Origin: Loktanella sp.
Lineage (GTDB): Bacteria; Pseudomonadota; Alphaproteobacteria; Rhodobacterales; Rhodobacteraceae
Assembly: GCA_024635625.1 (NCBI GenBank)
Contig: JAGXIQ010000025.1
Coordinates: 1-64,000 of the forward strand
Length of the DNA: 64,000 bases
Direction of reading: 5' to 3'
Shown: positions 54,476 through 63,150 of the stretch, in pieces
Numbering within the stretch: the stretch's first letter is position 1
Layout: every line of letters begins with the position of its first letter
Translations under genes and position numbers: made by a program
Notes under the pieces: generated by a model
What the model was told of the DNA's origin: nothing
Databases searched by the model: none
What the model saw: the letters and a program-made list of their open reading frames with translations, nothing else

Positions 54476-55105
54476 ATGTTCGATTTTGCCACAGATTCAT
54501 GTGCCCCATCCGATCCAGACCTATCGCAGGTTGCGACTGGCCTTGTTGCCGGAACTAAGGTCGCGACCCAGATCGGCTGGCGCGGAGTAGAAGCAGTTAG
54601 CGCAGGTGACTTGGTGCTGACATTTGATGGAGGGTTTCAAATCGTCACCGCCGTCACCCGCCAATATGTTCGGACCGCAGGTGCCGGGGACAATTATGCC
54701 ACGTGGCCGATGGTTGTGCCTGCAGATGCCCTTGGCAACCGCGAGGCAATGACATTGCTGCCGCAACAAGCCGTGCTGGTGGAAAGCGATACCGCTGAGG
54801 CCATCTTTGGCGATCCTTTCGCAATGATCCCTGCCAGCGCGCTGGACGGATTTCGGGGTATTTATCGCGCGATACCTGCTGACCGGATGGAGGTGATAAC
54901 CCTTCACTTTGCGCAGGATGAAGTCGTCTTTGCCAATATCGGCGCGCTGTTTCATTGTCCTGCGACCACTGATTTGCTGAACCGACCAGTCGGGAATGAA
55001 TATCATGTCCTTGGTGCGTCCGAGGCTGACCTGCTGGTGCAACATCTTGTCCATGAGGATAGCGACATGCCGTTTGTGCCACAGGCGCCTTACGTCGCCG
55101 CCTGA
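54476..55105 (+). CDS. Hint-domain protein lacking the nucleophile
   Basis: A 209-residue protein with a Hedgehog/intein-like domain: GLVAGTKVATQIGWRGVEAVSAGDLVLTF (about 22-50, landmark) and a C-terminal region up to HVLGASEADLLVQ. In active Hint domains a Cys stands four residues before the GT; here it is Gly, so self-splicing or cleavage is unlikely. GAGG precedes the ATG 54476. Many such stand-alone proteins occur in roseobacters, with no known role. Confidence 0.7.
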   Translation: MFDFATDSCAPSDPDLSQVATGLVAGTKVATQIGWRGVEAVSAGDLVLTFDGGFQIVTAVTRQYVRTAGAGDNYATWPMVVPADALGNREAMTLLPQQAVLVESDTAEAIFGDPFAMIPASALDGFRGIYRAIPADRMEVITLHFAQDEVVFANIGALFHCPATTDLLNRPVGNEYHVLGASEADLLVQHLVHEDSDMPFVPQAPYVAA

Positions 55106-55111
55106 ACGACG

Positions 55112-55148
55112 AAAGGACTGCGCCATGCGATGCAGTCCTTTGTATTTT
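55112..55148 (+). terminator. Terminator after the Hint-domain gene
   Basis: Perfect 10-bp stem AAAGGACTGC / GCAGTCCTTT followed by GTATTTTT. Confidence 0.85.
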
Positions 55149-55241
55149 TGATCAGCATCAGTTTGGGTGGCTTTAAAACGTTTGGTGGGCAAAGCCCCCC
55201 TTGCTGATGAGGCGGCGCGTTGACCGAGCCGCTTCCCTTCT

Positions 55242-57446
55242 TCAGGCAGCTTTTTCAGACTGACCAGCGAAGCGGCCATAAAAGCTTTGGCCCTTATCGG
55301 CCATTTCGCGCAGCAGATCGGGGCAGGCGAAGCGGTCACCAAATTCTTCTGTCAGTTGGTCACAACGTTCGGCCGCATAGGGGCTGCCCATGATATCCAG
55401 CCAGCTAAACGGTCCACCGGACCACGGCGCAAAGCCCCAACCAAGGATTGCACCGACGTCGCCTTCACGGATGTCGGTCAAAACGCCTTCCTCTAGTGCG
55501 CGGACCGCTTCCAGAACCTGCGCGAACAGCAGGCGGTGCTGTACGGTGATCAAGTCAGGCTGGTCATCGGCCACGGGATATTGCGCTGCAAGTTCCGTCC
55601 ATAGGCCCTGACGCTTTCCTTTGTCATCATAGGCATAGAAGCCAGAGTTTGACTTGCGCCCCATGCGGCCCTTATCGGCCATCCAGAACAGCACTTCGTC
55701 AACCTCGCCATCGGGATAGGCGTTGCCCATTGCAAGCTTTGTTGCCTTGGCGATCTTGACGCCAAGGTCGATAGAGGTTTCGTCCACCAGTTGCAGCGGG
55801 CCAAGCGGCATACCGACCAACTTGGCGGCGTTTTCGATCAAGGCGGGGGCGACCCCTTCCTTCACCATGCGGATGCCTTCGTTGATGTAGGGAATGATGC
55901 AGCGGTTCGCATAAAAGAAGCGGGCATCGTTCACGACAATCGGGGTTTTGCGGATCTGGCGTACGAAATCCAACGCTTTGGCCACAGCCACATCGCCTGT
56001 TTTGTCGCCACGGATAATCTCGACAAGGTTCATCTTGTCGACAGGGCTGAAAAAGTGAATTCCGATAAACTTTTCAGCATCGTTCGCCGCCTGCGCCAGT
56101 TCGGTGATCGGCAGGGTCGAGGTGTTGGTCGCAAAGATACAGTCAGGGCCTGTGACAGCCTGCACCTTCTTGGTCACGTCGGCTTTGACGGACATATCCT
56201 CGAACACCGCCTCGACAATAAGGTCGCAGTCTTTCAGGGCAGCGTAATCCGTCGTGGCGTTGATCAGGCCAAGAACCTGTTCCTTTTTTTCGACAGTGGC
56301 TTTCTTGCGGGAAATGCCCTTGTCCATGTAGTCGGCGGTGTAGGATTTGCCTTTGTCTGCCGCCTCTTGTTTGGCGTCGATCAGTACTACCTTGATGCCT
56401 GCCAAAGCAGAAACCAATGCGATGCCTGCACCCATCATGCCAGCGCCAATGACGCCGACCTGTGCGACTTTTTGATCGGCGACATCGGGACGGTTGGCGC
56501 CTTTTTCCAGTGCTTCTTTGTTGATGAACAAGCTGCGGATCATGGCAGAGGAGGACGGGTTCAGCAGGACATTTGTGAACCAGCGCGCCTCGATCTTGAG
56601 GGCGGTGTCGAAGGGTACCATCGCGCCTTCATAGACGGCTGACAGCAGCGCCTTGGCTGCCGGATACACACCTTGGGTGTTGCCGTTCACCATCGCCGAC
56701 GCACCGACGAAGGTCATAAAGCCGGCAGGATGATAAGGGGCGCCGCCGGGCATTTTGTAACCTTTTTGGTCCCAAGGCTTTACGATGTCGGCATCTTTGG
56801 CTTGCAGAACCCAAGCCTTTGCGGCCGATAACAGATCGTCCGCAGCAACGACTTCATCCACAATTCCAGCGCGCATCGCACCTTTGGGATCGTTCATCTT
56901 GCCTTGCAATAACAGGGGGCTGGCTGCCATGGCGCCCAGCTTTCGGCTGATGCGCGTGGTGCCGCCCGCGCCGGGGAAAATACCGACCATGATTTCCGGC
57001 AGGCCGATTTTAGCCTTGGGGTTGTCAGCGGCAAATATGCGATGACAGGCCAGTGGAATTTCAAGACCGATACCAAGTGCTGTGCCGGGCAAGGCTGCAG
57101 CGATGGGTTTACCACCTTTCAGCGTCTTCAGGTCCATACCTGCCAATTCAATGCGACGCAAAACAGCATGCATCTGCATCACGCCGTCAAAGATGCCCTG
57201 GGCCGGATCGTCGCTTTCATCGCGCATCTTGGCGATGATGTTTAGGTCCATCCCACCGGCAAAAGACCCGGCCTTGCCAGAGGTGATGACGATGCCCTTC
57301 ACCGCATCGTCGGACAGTGCCTGACTGACCAATGCGTCCAGATCAGCAAAGCCTTGCTGGCTCATGACGTTCATCGACTTGCCGATGGTGTCCCAGGTGA
57401 TGACGGCGACGCCGTCGGCATCTGTGGTCATGGTGAAATCGGTCAT
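55242..57446 (-). CDS. fadJ: Fatty-acid oxidation multifunctional protein (enoyl-CoA hydratase / 3-hydroxyacyl-CoA dehydrogenase)
   Basis: A 734-residue fusion catalysing two beta-oxidation steps. The N-terminal crotonase domain (1-200) has GKAGSFAGGMDL and GLEIPLACHRIFAAD plus GLPEIMVGIFPGAGGT with the catalytic Glu region; the NAD domain starts at about 328 with VGVIGAGMMGAGIA; the dehydrogenase C-terminal domains follow, with HFFSPVDKMNLVEII. It overlaps the preceding gene as ATGA and shares its operon with fadA. Confidence 0.94.
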   Translation of the reverse strand: MTDFTMTTDADGVAVITWDTIGKSMNVMSQQGFADLDALVSQALSDDAVKGIVITSGKAGSFAGGMDLNIIAKMRDESDDPAQGIFDGVMQMHAVLRRIELAGMDLKTLKGGKPIAAALPGTALGIGLEIPLACHRIFAADNPKAKIGLPEIMVGIFPGAGGTTRISRKLGAMAASPLLLQGKMNDPKGAMRAGIVDEVVAADDLLSAAKAWVLQAKDADIVKPWDQKGYKMPGGAPYHPAGFMTFVGASAMVNGNTQGVYPAAKALLSAVYEGAMVPFDTALKIEARWFTNVLLNPSSSAMIRSLFINKEALEKGANRPDVADQKVAQVGVIGAGMMGAGIALVSALAGIKVVLIDAKQEAADKGKSYTADYMDKGISRKKATVEKKEQVLGLINATTDYAALKDCDLIVEAVFEDMSVKADVTKKVQAVTGPDCIFATNTSTLPITELAQAANDAEKFIGIHFFSPVDKMNLVEIIRGDKTGDVAVAKALDFVRQIRKTPIVVNDARFFYANRCIIPYINEGIRMVKEGVAPALIENAAKLVGMPLGPLQLVDETSIDLGVKIAKATKLAMGNAYPDGEVDEVLFWMADKGRMGRKSNSGFYAYDDKGKRQGLWTELAAQYPVADDQPDLITVQHRLLFAQVLEAVRALEEGVLTDIREGDVGAILGWGFAPWSGGPFSWLDIMGSPYAAERCDQLTEEFGDRFACPDLLREMADKGQSFYGRFAGQSEKAA

Positions 57447-57919
57447 GGGATTCTCCCTTGGATGATGTTGTGCGGCGCGGGGTCCGACGGGGTCGGCACC
57501 TCACGCGGCGTGTTGCTGTGGATCAGATGACGGTGCGGAACCGTCATGCCGCTTTTCAATTCGGTGCCGCGCCAGACGTTGTCACGGCGCGCGAGGATCA
57601 TTGTGGATTCGAACCGTGGTACGACACGCTGCCCGTGGCTTAGGATCTCGGTGGTGTAGGACCCGGTGATCATATCAGCGGTCATGAATGACACGTCGTG
57701 CGCCATGCGGATCATGTCCGTTACACGTTGAATCGCAAAGAGCGTGCGCCATTGCACAAATTTTTCGTGAAGCATTTCTTCGGACGTGATGACCGAATTC
57801 CCGCAAGGGCTGACAATCAGAAGAGGCTGCGACCACGCGCTGGCCCAGCTGGCAAAATCATCCGCAAACACGTGGTCAGCCACACGGTCGAGCCAGTTTT
57901 GAAAGATGATTTTTGCCAT
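57443..57919 (-). CDS. SnoaL-like small protein in the beta-oxidation operon
   Basis: A 158-residue protein, MAKIIFQNWLDRVADHVFADDFASWASAW at the start, with a cone-shaped NTF2/SnoaL-like pattern (long N-terminal helix, then strands such as MITGSYTTEILSHGQRVV and ESTMILARRDNVWRG). The start is ATG 57919. It lies between fadA and fadJ, with a 4-base overlap to fadJ. It could be a hydratase-like or binding protein; no catalytic residues are certain. Confidence 0.6.
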   Translation of the reverse strand: MAKIIFQNWLDRVADHVFADDFASWASAWSQPLLIVSPCGNSVITSEEMLHEKFVQWRTLFAIQRVTDMIRMAHDVSFMTADMITGSYTTEILSHGQRVVPRFESTMILARRDNVWRGTELKSGMTVPHRHLIHSNTPREVPTPSDPAPHNIIQGRIP

Positions 57920-57935
57920 GCTGAAGCCCTTGTCG

Positions 57936-59147
57936 TCAGACGCGTTCGATGATCGTCGCGGCCCCCATGCCAGAGGCAATGCAGAGTGTTGCAAGGCCTG
58001 TGGACTTGCCCGTGCGTTCTAGCTCGTCCAGCAGGGTGCCAATGATGATTGCACCTGTCGCACCAAGAGGGTGGCCCATGGCGATGGACCCGCCGTTCAC
58101 GTTCACGACGGCCGGGTCAACGTTGAAGCGTTGCATGAAACGTAAAACGACAGAGGCAAAAGCTTCGTTAACTTCAAACAAATCAATGTCGGAGATCGAC
58201 ATGCCCGAGTCCGCAAGAATCTTTTCCGTGACGGGAACCGGGCCAGTCAGCATGATCGTGGGATCGGTGCCGATCTTTGCGGTGGCGCGGATCACGGCAC
58301 GGGGCTTCAGACCCATTGCCTCGCCCCATTCTTTGGACCCGATCAAGATGCCAGCAGAACCGTCCACGATGCCGGAAGAGTTTCCCGCGTGGTGGATGTG
58401 GTTGATCCGCTCTAGGTGCGGATATTTCATCAGTGCGACCTTGTCGAATCCGGGCATCGTCTCGCCCATATCCTTGAAGGATGCCTTCAGTGCGCCAAGG
58501 CTTTGCATGTCAGTGCCGGGGCGCATGTATTCATCGTGATCCAGGATCGACAGGCCGTTCTGGTCGCGCACTGTGACAATGGATTTGGCGAAACGGTTGT
58601 CATCCCACGCGGCCTTGGCACGCTTTTGAGATTCCACAGCCAGCGCATCGGCCTGATCACGAGAAAACCCGTATTCCGTGGCGATGATATCGGCGGAAAT
58701 GCCTTGTGGTACGAAATAGGTGTCCATCGCGATCGACGGATCAACCGCGATTGCCGCGCCGTCGCTGCCCATCGCAACGCGGCCCATCATTTCGACGCCG
58801 CCAGCGATATAGGCTTGGCCGGCCCCACCACGGATCTGGTTGGCAGCAAGGTTTACAGCCTCCATGCCCGATGCGCAAAAGCGGTTGATCGCAAGACCGG
58901 GGATTGATTGGTCGAGGTCGGATGCCAATACCGCTGTCCGCGCAAGGCAACCGCCCTGTTCGCCGACTTGGGTGACATTGCCCCAGATCACGTCCTCGAC
59001 GGCGTGACCTTCAAGGTTGTTGCGCTCTTTCAGCGCATTCAGAACGCCAGCGGATAGGCGTGCGCTAGTGACCTCGTGCAGGGCGCCGTCTTTGCGGCCC
59101 TTTCCGCGTGGAGTGCGGACAGCGTCATAGATATAGGCTTCGGTCAT
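57936..59147 (-). CDS. fadA: Acetyl-CoA C-acyltransferase (3-ketoacyl-CoA thiolase)
   Basis: Thiolase of 403 residues, last step of beta-oxidation. The nucleophilic Cys is in NRFCASGMEAVNLAA, and the C-terminal catalytic His and Cys are in GSIAMGHPLGATGA and LCIASGMGAATI. It lies 15 bases after the glutathione transferase gene in one operon with fadJ. Confidence 0.95.
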   Translation of the reverse strand: MTEAYIYDAVRTPRGKGRKDGALHEVTSARLSAGVLNALKERNNLEGHAVEDVIWGNVTQVGEQGGCLARTAVLASDLDQSIPGLAINRFCASGMEAVNLAANQIRGGAGQAYIAGGVEMMGRVAMGSDGAAIAVDPSIAMDTYFVPQGISADIIATEYGFSRDQADALAVESQKRAKAAWDDNRFAKSIVTVRDQNGLSILDHDEYMRPGTDMQSLGALKASFKDMGETMPGFDKVALMKYPHLERINHIHHAGNSSGIVDGSAGILIGSKEWGEAMGLKPRAVIRATAKIGTDPTIMLTGPVPVTEKILADSGMSISDIDLFEVNEAFASVVLRFMQRFNVDPAVVNVNGGSIAMGHPLGATGAIIIGTLLDELERTGKSTGLATLCIASGMGAATIIERV

Positions 59148-59162
59148 TTTGGGTCCTTTCCG

Positions 59163-59795
59163 TCAAGCAGCAGGCAAAGAGCGCTGCATCAGATCATAGG
59201 GGTGTTTCCAGCCGGGTGTCGCCGCGATGCGGTCCAGCCAAGCGTCAACATTGGGGAATTCTTTGCGGTCGAAACCGAAGGGTTCCGTATAGAATAGGTA
59301 CCCGCAGCAGGCGATGTCTGCGATGGTCAGCTCTTCTGTGGCCAGCCAGTCGCGCCCCTCTAGGTGGGTGTCCATGACCTTCAGCGCGGACTTTAGGCGC
59401 ATCAGTAAAAAGGCGTTAACCTCTGTGCTGCGCTTTTCCTCGGGCAGAAAGTTCGTGTTGAACCGCAGGGGGCCCGCCACGCCGCTGACCTTATGGTTGT
59501 CGAAGAACATCCAGCGTAGCACTTCACGCCGTTGGTCGGCGCTTTTGCCGCCCAACTTGGACGTCTTCGATGTAATGTAATCCTGAATGACCGCCGACTG
59601 GGTAATGACCAAATCGCCATCCACCATGACAGGAATTTCGCCCATCACGTTGAGTGCGCGGAATTCAGGCGTGCGCGTTGCGCCGTGAAAGAAGTCGACG
59701 AAAACCGGCTCCCACTCGACGCCTGCCAGCGTCATCGTCAGCGCAGCCTTATAGGCGTTTCCGCTTTCGCCGAAGCAGTGCAGCTTGATCGTCAT
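59163..59795 (-). CDS. Glutathione S-transferase family protein
   Basis: A 210-residue GST: thioredoxin-fold N-domain (1-80) with GESGNAYKAALTMTL and the glutathione-binding MGEIPVMVDGDLVITQSAVI, and a helical C-domain with ELTIADIACCGYLF. The catalytic residue is likely Ser or Asn in GESGN. It heads the transcription unit with fadA and fadJ; a role in detoxifying reactive lipid products is plausible. Confidence 0.87.
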   Translation of the reverse strand: MTIKLHCFGESGNAYKAALTMTLAGVEWEPVFVDFFHGATRTPEFRALNVMGEIPVMVDGDLVITQSAVIQDYITSKTSKLGGKSADQRREVLRWMFFDNHKVSGVAGPLRFNTNFLPEEKRSTEVNAFLLMRLKSALKVMDTHLEGRDWLATEELTIADIACCGYLFYTEPFGFDRKEFPNVDAWLDRIAATPGWKHPYDLMQRSLPAA

Positions 59796-60088
59796 GTCTC
59801 GCCTCCATTGTGATGAATCGCCCGGTTGGGCTGTTGATTTTTGAGTATTTGAGGAAAAGGCGTGGGCGAACCCTGCGCCATTCCATCTGCCGTTAACCTT
59901 GAAGATCTAACCCGTCGTGGCGGTACAAGCTGGAGAGCCGATGACCGTAAAATCGAGGAACCGGTCTGTGGTGCTATGCCCCATTTAAGGTGTTGGAGAA
60001 CGCTTTGCCGATTGGGCCCGATCGCCCGATTTCCGTTCTTTAAGAAATGCTCCCGCCGGAGGATTTTAAGCCCTCTGACATCGTGCCC
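59796..60088. other. Intergenic region of 293 bases, probable promoter of GST-fadA-fadJ
   Basis: No ORF, RNA or known operator was recognised. GAGTATTTGAGGAAAAG at about 59846 weakly resembles the tail of the dispersed GATATTTT repeat. The MerR palindrome found at 62632 is not present here. Confidence 0.4.
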
Positions 60089-60301
60089 TCACTTCTTGCG
60101 CGCCTCCAGCTCGGAATTGAACAGCCGCAACCGATGCCCAAAGGTATCGTGATCCAGAATGCTGTCGAAATTTTCGAACAGGAAGGACAAAGCCTCGCCT
60201 TCGTCCAATCCGGCCTCTCGCGCGAATTTTTTTAATCTGCGGTAGCCGTCCTCGGTCATGGCGACCGGGAAACGGCGGGTCAAGCGCAGGCGTTTGGGCA
60301 T
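60089..60301 (-). CDS. Small basic protein, possibly ribbon-helix-helix
   Basis: A 70-residue protein: MPKRLRLTRRFPVAMTEDGYRRLKKFAREAGLDEGEALSFLF in the first part, a strand then two helices, reminiscent of ribbon-helix-helix DNA-binding proteins. ATG 60301 is used. It lies 52 bases after the acyl-CoA dehydrogenase gene on the same strand. DNA binding is inferred and weakly supported. Confidence 0.5.
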   Translation of the reverse strand: MPKRLRLTRRFPVAMTEDGYRRLKKFAREAGLDEGEALSFLFENFDSILDHDTFGHRLRLFNSELEARKK

Positions 60302-60353
60302 GGGGCGGTCCTCCTTGGCGGCAGGGTAGGGCGGGGCGTGCCCCGCCGCCACC

Positions 60354-62129
60354 TCAAAAGTTCGCAGCCTCCAGCGCCATGACCGTATCCGCCCCGGTGT
60401 TGATCCGGGCCAGATGTAATGCTGTCGCAGGCAATTGGCGGGCCATGTAATAGCGGCCAGTGGCGACCTTGGTTTCGTAGAACGCCGTATCGGACGCGCC
60501 GCTCTCTAATGCTTCCATCGCGGCTTTGCCCATGCGAGCCCACATGTAACCAAGGCAGACGTGACCCATCAGATGCATAAAGTCGTAGGAGCCGGACAGT
60601 GCGTTGTTCGGGTTTTTCATAGAGCCCATGAAATACATCGCTGCCGCCTGCATGTCCTTACTTGCTGCTTTCAGTGGATCAAGAAAGTCTTTCTTAAGCG
60701 CTTCATTGCCTTCGTTTTCTTTGATGAAGGTTTTCACCATCTCGAAGAAGCCCATGAGGTGCTTGCCGCCGTCAATTGCCAGCTTGCGACCCACGAGATC
60801 TAGCGCCTGCACACCATTGGCACCTTCATAGATCATAGCGATCCGGGCGTCGCGGGCGAATTGCGACATGCCCCATTCTTCAATATAGCCGTGACCGCCA
60901 TAAACCTGTTGCGCGGCGACCGCGTATTCAAACCCTTTGTCGGTCAAGAAACCTTTAATGACTGGGGTCATCAATGACACGAGGCCTTCAGCATCCTTGT
61001 CACCCGTCTTGTGGCCGCGATCCAGCAGCATGGCGCCCCAGAATGTGAATGCGCGCGCGCCTTCATTGAAGGATTTTTGATCCATCAGGTTACGGCGGAT
61101 GTCCGGGTGCACGATCAGCGGGTCTGCCGGGCCATCGGGGTTCTGCGTGCCGGTGACGGCACGACCCTGCAGGCGGTCGTTAGCATAAGCCACAGCATTT
61201 TGATAAGCGACCTCTGACTGAGAGTAGCCTTGCAGGCCAACGCCCAGTCGCGCTTCGTTCATCATGACGAACATGGCGCGCATGCCCTTGTGCTCTTCGC
61301 CGATCAGGTACCCTGTCGCCTCGTCGTAGTTCATGACGCAAGTCGAGTTGCCGTGGATACCCATCTTTTCTTCGATCTTGCCGACCGATACGCCATTGCG
61401 ATCACCCAAAGTGCCATCGTCCTTGACGATGAACTTGGGCACGATGAACAGGCTGACGCCTTTGATGCCATCGGGGCCGCCGGGAATTTTCGCCAGCACG
61501 AGGTGGATGATGTTGTCGGCCATGTCGTGGTCACCGGCCGAAATGAAGATCTTCTGGCCCGTTACCTGATAGGATCCGTCATCTTGCGGCACGGCCTTCG
61601 TCCGCATCAGGCCAAGATCGGTACCGCAATGCGGTTCGGTCAGGTTCATCGTGCCGGTCCATTCGCATGATGCGAGTTTTGGCAGGAACATGTCCTTCTG
61701 CGCCTCTGACCCGTGGGCGAGGATCGCGGAATAGGCACCGTGGGTCAGGCCCTGATACATGTTGAAGGCCATGTTGGCGCTGACCATCGGTTCGTTCGCT
61801 GCCGTGTGCATGACGTAGGGCAGGCCTTGGCCGCCATACTTTTCGTCAGCGTCCAGAGCCGTCCAGCCGCCTTCGCGGACCTGATCGAATGCTGCTTTGA
61901 ACCCGGTAGGGGTGCGAACGATACCGTTTTCCAGATGGCAACCTTCAACGTCACCTACAGCGTTGAGGGGCGAAAGCACGTTGGCCGACAGCTTGCCGAC
62001 CTCTTCCAGCACGGCCGCCGTGAAATCACGGTCGAGGTCGCTGAAGCCGGGAATGTCCTGTTCGGACACTTTCAGCAGGTCGTGTAAGACGAACTGATAA
62101 TCCTTGAGCGGTGCGGTGTAGCTCGGCAT
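60354..62129 (-). CDS. Acyl-CoA dehydrogenase, FadE/DmdC-like
   Basis: FAD-dependent dehydrogenase of 591 residues, the length of the group with a C-terminal extension that includes DmdC (3-methylmercaptopropionyl-CoA dehydrogenase). The FAD/substrate motifs are [16 protein letters not shown] and [10 protein letters not shown], and the catalytic Glu region is in [16 protein letters not shown] with [11 protein letters not shown]. Either straight-chain acyl-CoA or methylthio-acyl-CoA could be the substrate. It follows a MerR regulator gene after 33 bases. Confidence 0.9.
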   Translation of the reverse strand: MPSYTAPLKDYQFVLHDLLKVSEQDIPGFSDLDRDFTAAVLEEVGKLSANVLSPLNAVGDVEGCHLENGIVRTPTGFKAAFDQVREGGWTALDADEKYGGQGLPYVMHTAANEPMVSANMAFNMYQGLTHGAYSAILAHGSEAQKDMFLPKLASCEWTGTMNLTEPHCGTDLGLMRTKAVPQDDGSYQVTGQKIFISAGDHDMADNIIHLVLAKIPGGPDGIKGVSLFIVPKFIVKDDGTLGDRNGVSVGKIEEKMGIHGNSTCVMNYDEATGYLIGEEHKGMRAMFVMMNEARLGVGLQGYSQSEVAYQNAVAYANDRLQGRAVTGTQNPDGPADPLIVHPDIRRNLMDQKSFNEGARAFTFWGAMLLDRGHKTGDKDAEGLVSLMTPVIKGFLTDKGFEYAVAAQQVYGGHGYIEEWGMSQFARDARIAMIYEGANGVQALDLVGRKLAIDGGKHLMGFFEMVKTFIKENEGNEALKKDFLDPLKAASKDMQAAAMYFMGSMKNPNNALSGSYDFMHLMGHVCLGYMWARMGKAAMEALESGASDTAFYETKVATGRYYMARQLPATALHLARINTGADTVMALEAANF

Positions 62130-62162
62130 TAGTCTCTCTCCCTCGGGTCTGTTGTGGTGGGT

Positions 62163-62564
62163 TCAGGCGGCGCTATGCGTCTGACCCGCGATCTCTTTCA
62201 GTTTGTCGGCGCCCCATTTCATCTGGGCTTTCAATTCGTTGATGGCCTCGTCGAGTTCGGCCTTCTGCGCTTCCATGTCGGCAAGGTGCTTTTCAGCCAA
62301 TGCATAGGTCTGGGACAACTGCGTCATTTGGCCGTCGCCCATGGCATACAGGTCCAGAAGTTGACGAATCTCTTCAAGGCTGAAGCCAAAGCGCTTGCCG
62401 CGCAGGATCAGCTTTAGCCGCGCCCGGTCAGACCGGGTGAATAGGCGGCGCTGACCTTCACGGATCGGGAACAGCAGTTCCTTTGCTTCGTAAAAGCGAA
62501 GGGTGCGGGGGGTAACGTCAAAGGCGTCACACATCTCGCGGATATTCTTTGTCTCAACCGGCAT
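62163..62564 (-). CDS. MerR-family transcriptional regulator 1
   Basis: A 133-residue regulator: winged HTH (about 8-75) with FDVTPRTLRFYEAKELLFP, then a dimerisation coiled coil (about 85-125). No C-terminal metal-binding cysteines, as in LiuR-type regulators of acyl-CoA catabolism. The start is ATG 62564 with GGAGA upstream. It is co-directional with the acyl-CoA dehydrogenase, and a palindrome lies 68 bases upstream. Confidence 0.88.
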   Translation of the reverse strand: MPVETKNIREMCDAFDVTPRTLRFYEAKELLFPIREGQRRLFTRSDRARLKLILRGKRFGFSLEEIRQLLDLYAMGDGQMTQLSQTYALAEKHLADMEAQKAELDEAINELKAQMKWGADKLKEIAGQTHSAA

Positions 62565-62631
62565 CAAATCTCTCCACGTCTGGCGGGTATGACCGTCAGA
62601 TCGTCGCTTCAATCGAACCTTACAATAATCG

Positions 62632-62647
62632 TTGACGTTAACGTAAA
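62632..62647. promoter_or_regulatory. Near-perfect palindromic operator for the MerR regulators
   Basis: TTGACGTTAACGTAAA: the 10-base core ACGTTAACGT is perfectly symmetric and only one outer pair is mismatched. It resembles operators described for LiuR-type MerR regulators of acyl-CoA breakdown (TTTACGT..ACGTAAA). It stands upstream of MerR 1. Confidence 0.6.
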
Positions 62648-62670
62648 CGTGACGTGGCGTCAGAATCGTC

Positions 62671-62685
62671 GTGACGAAAGGTCAC
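62671..62685. promoter_or_regulatory. Inverted repeat GTGAC-N5-GTCAC
   Basis: GTGACGAAAGGTCAC, perfect 5-base arms, 24 bases from the palindrome at 62632. A second binding site or part of the MerR 2 terminator region is possible. Confidence 0.35.
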
Positions 62686-62726
62686 GCAAGTTAACCCAGC
62701 GTAATGCGCAATTTTATGAGGCGACG

Positions 62727-63095
62727 TTAGGTGATTGAGGCGGCGGTTTCATCCCGAAGGCGTTGAAGCTCTGCCATTGTCTCGTCGAGTTGGCGACGCT
62801 GTTCGACCAATTCCAGCATCTGCCGGTCGGCGAGGGCGATCCAAGCCTGCATCTGCGGGGTGGTGCCTTCTTTTTCATAGATCAGCAACCATTGGCGGAT
62901 GTCTTCCAGCGCAAAACCAAAGCGGCGCCCCCGCATGATCAGCGTCATGCGCGCTTGTTCACGCGCGCCGTAGAATCGCGCGCGGCCTTCGCGGTCTGGC
63001 GTCAAAAGCTCAATATATTCATAATAGCGCAAGGTGCGCGGGGTCACGTCGAAACGTGCGCACATCTCTTTGAACGATAAGCGGCTATCATGCAT
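62727..63095 (-). CDS. MerR-family transcriptional regulator 2
   Basis: A 122-residue regulator, clearly paralogous to MerR 1: FDVTPRTLRYYEYIELLTP and RGRRFGFALEDIRQWL match its HTH region. The coiled coil is shorter (WIALADRQMLELVEQRRQL). The start is ATG 63095, with GGAGG seven bases upstream. No effector-binding cysteines. Probably co-regulates the beta-oxidation cluster. Confidence 0.87.
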   Translation of the reverse strand: MHDSRLSFKEMCARFDVTPRTLRYYEYIELLTPDREGRARFYGAREQARMTLIMRGRRFGFALEDIRQWLLIYEKEGTTPQMQAWIALADRQMLELVEQRRQLDETMAELQRLRDETAASIT

Positions 63096-63150
63096 CAGGC
63101 ATCCTCCATGGAGCTTATACCTAGCGCCGCTGCGCAATATGGGCAAACAA

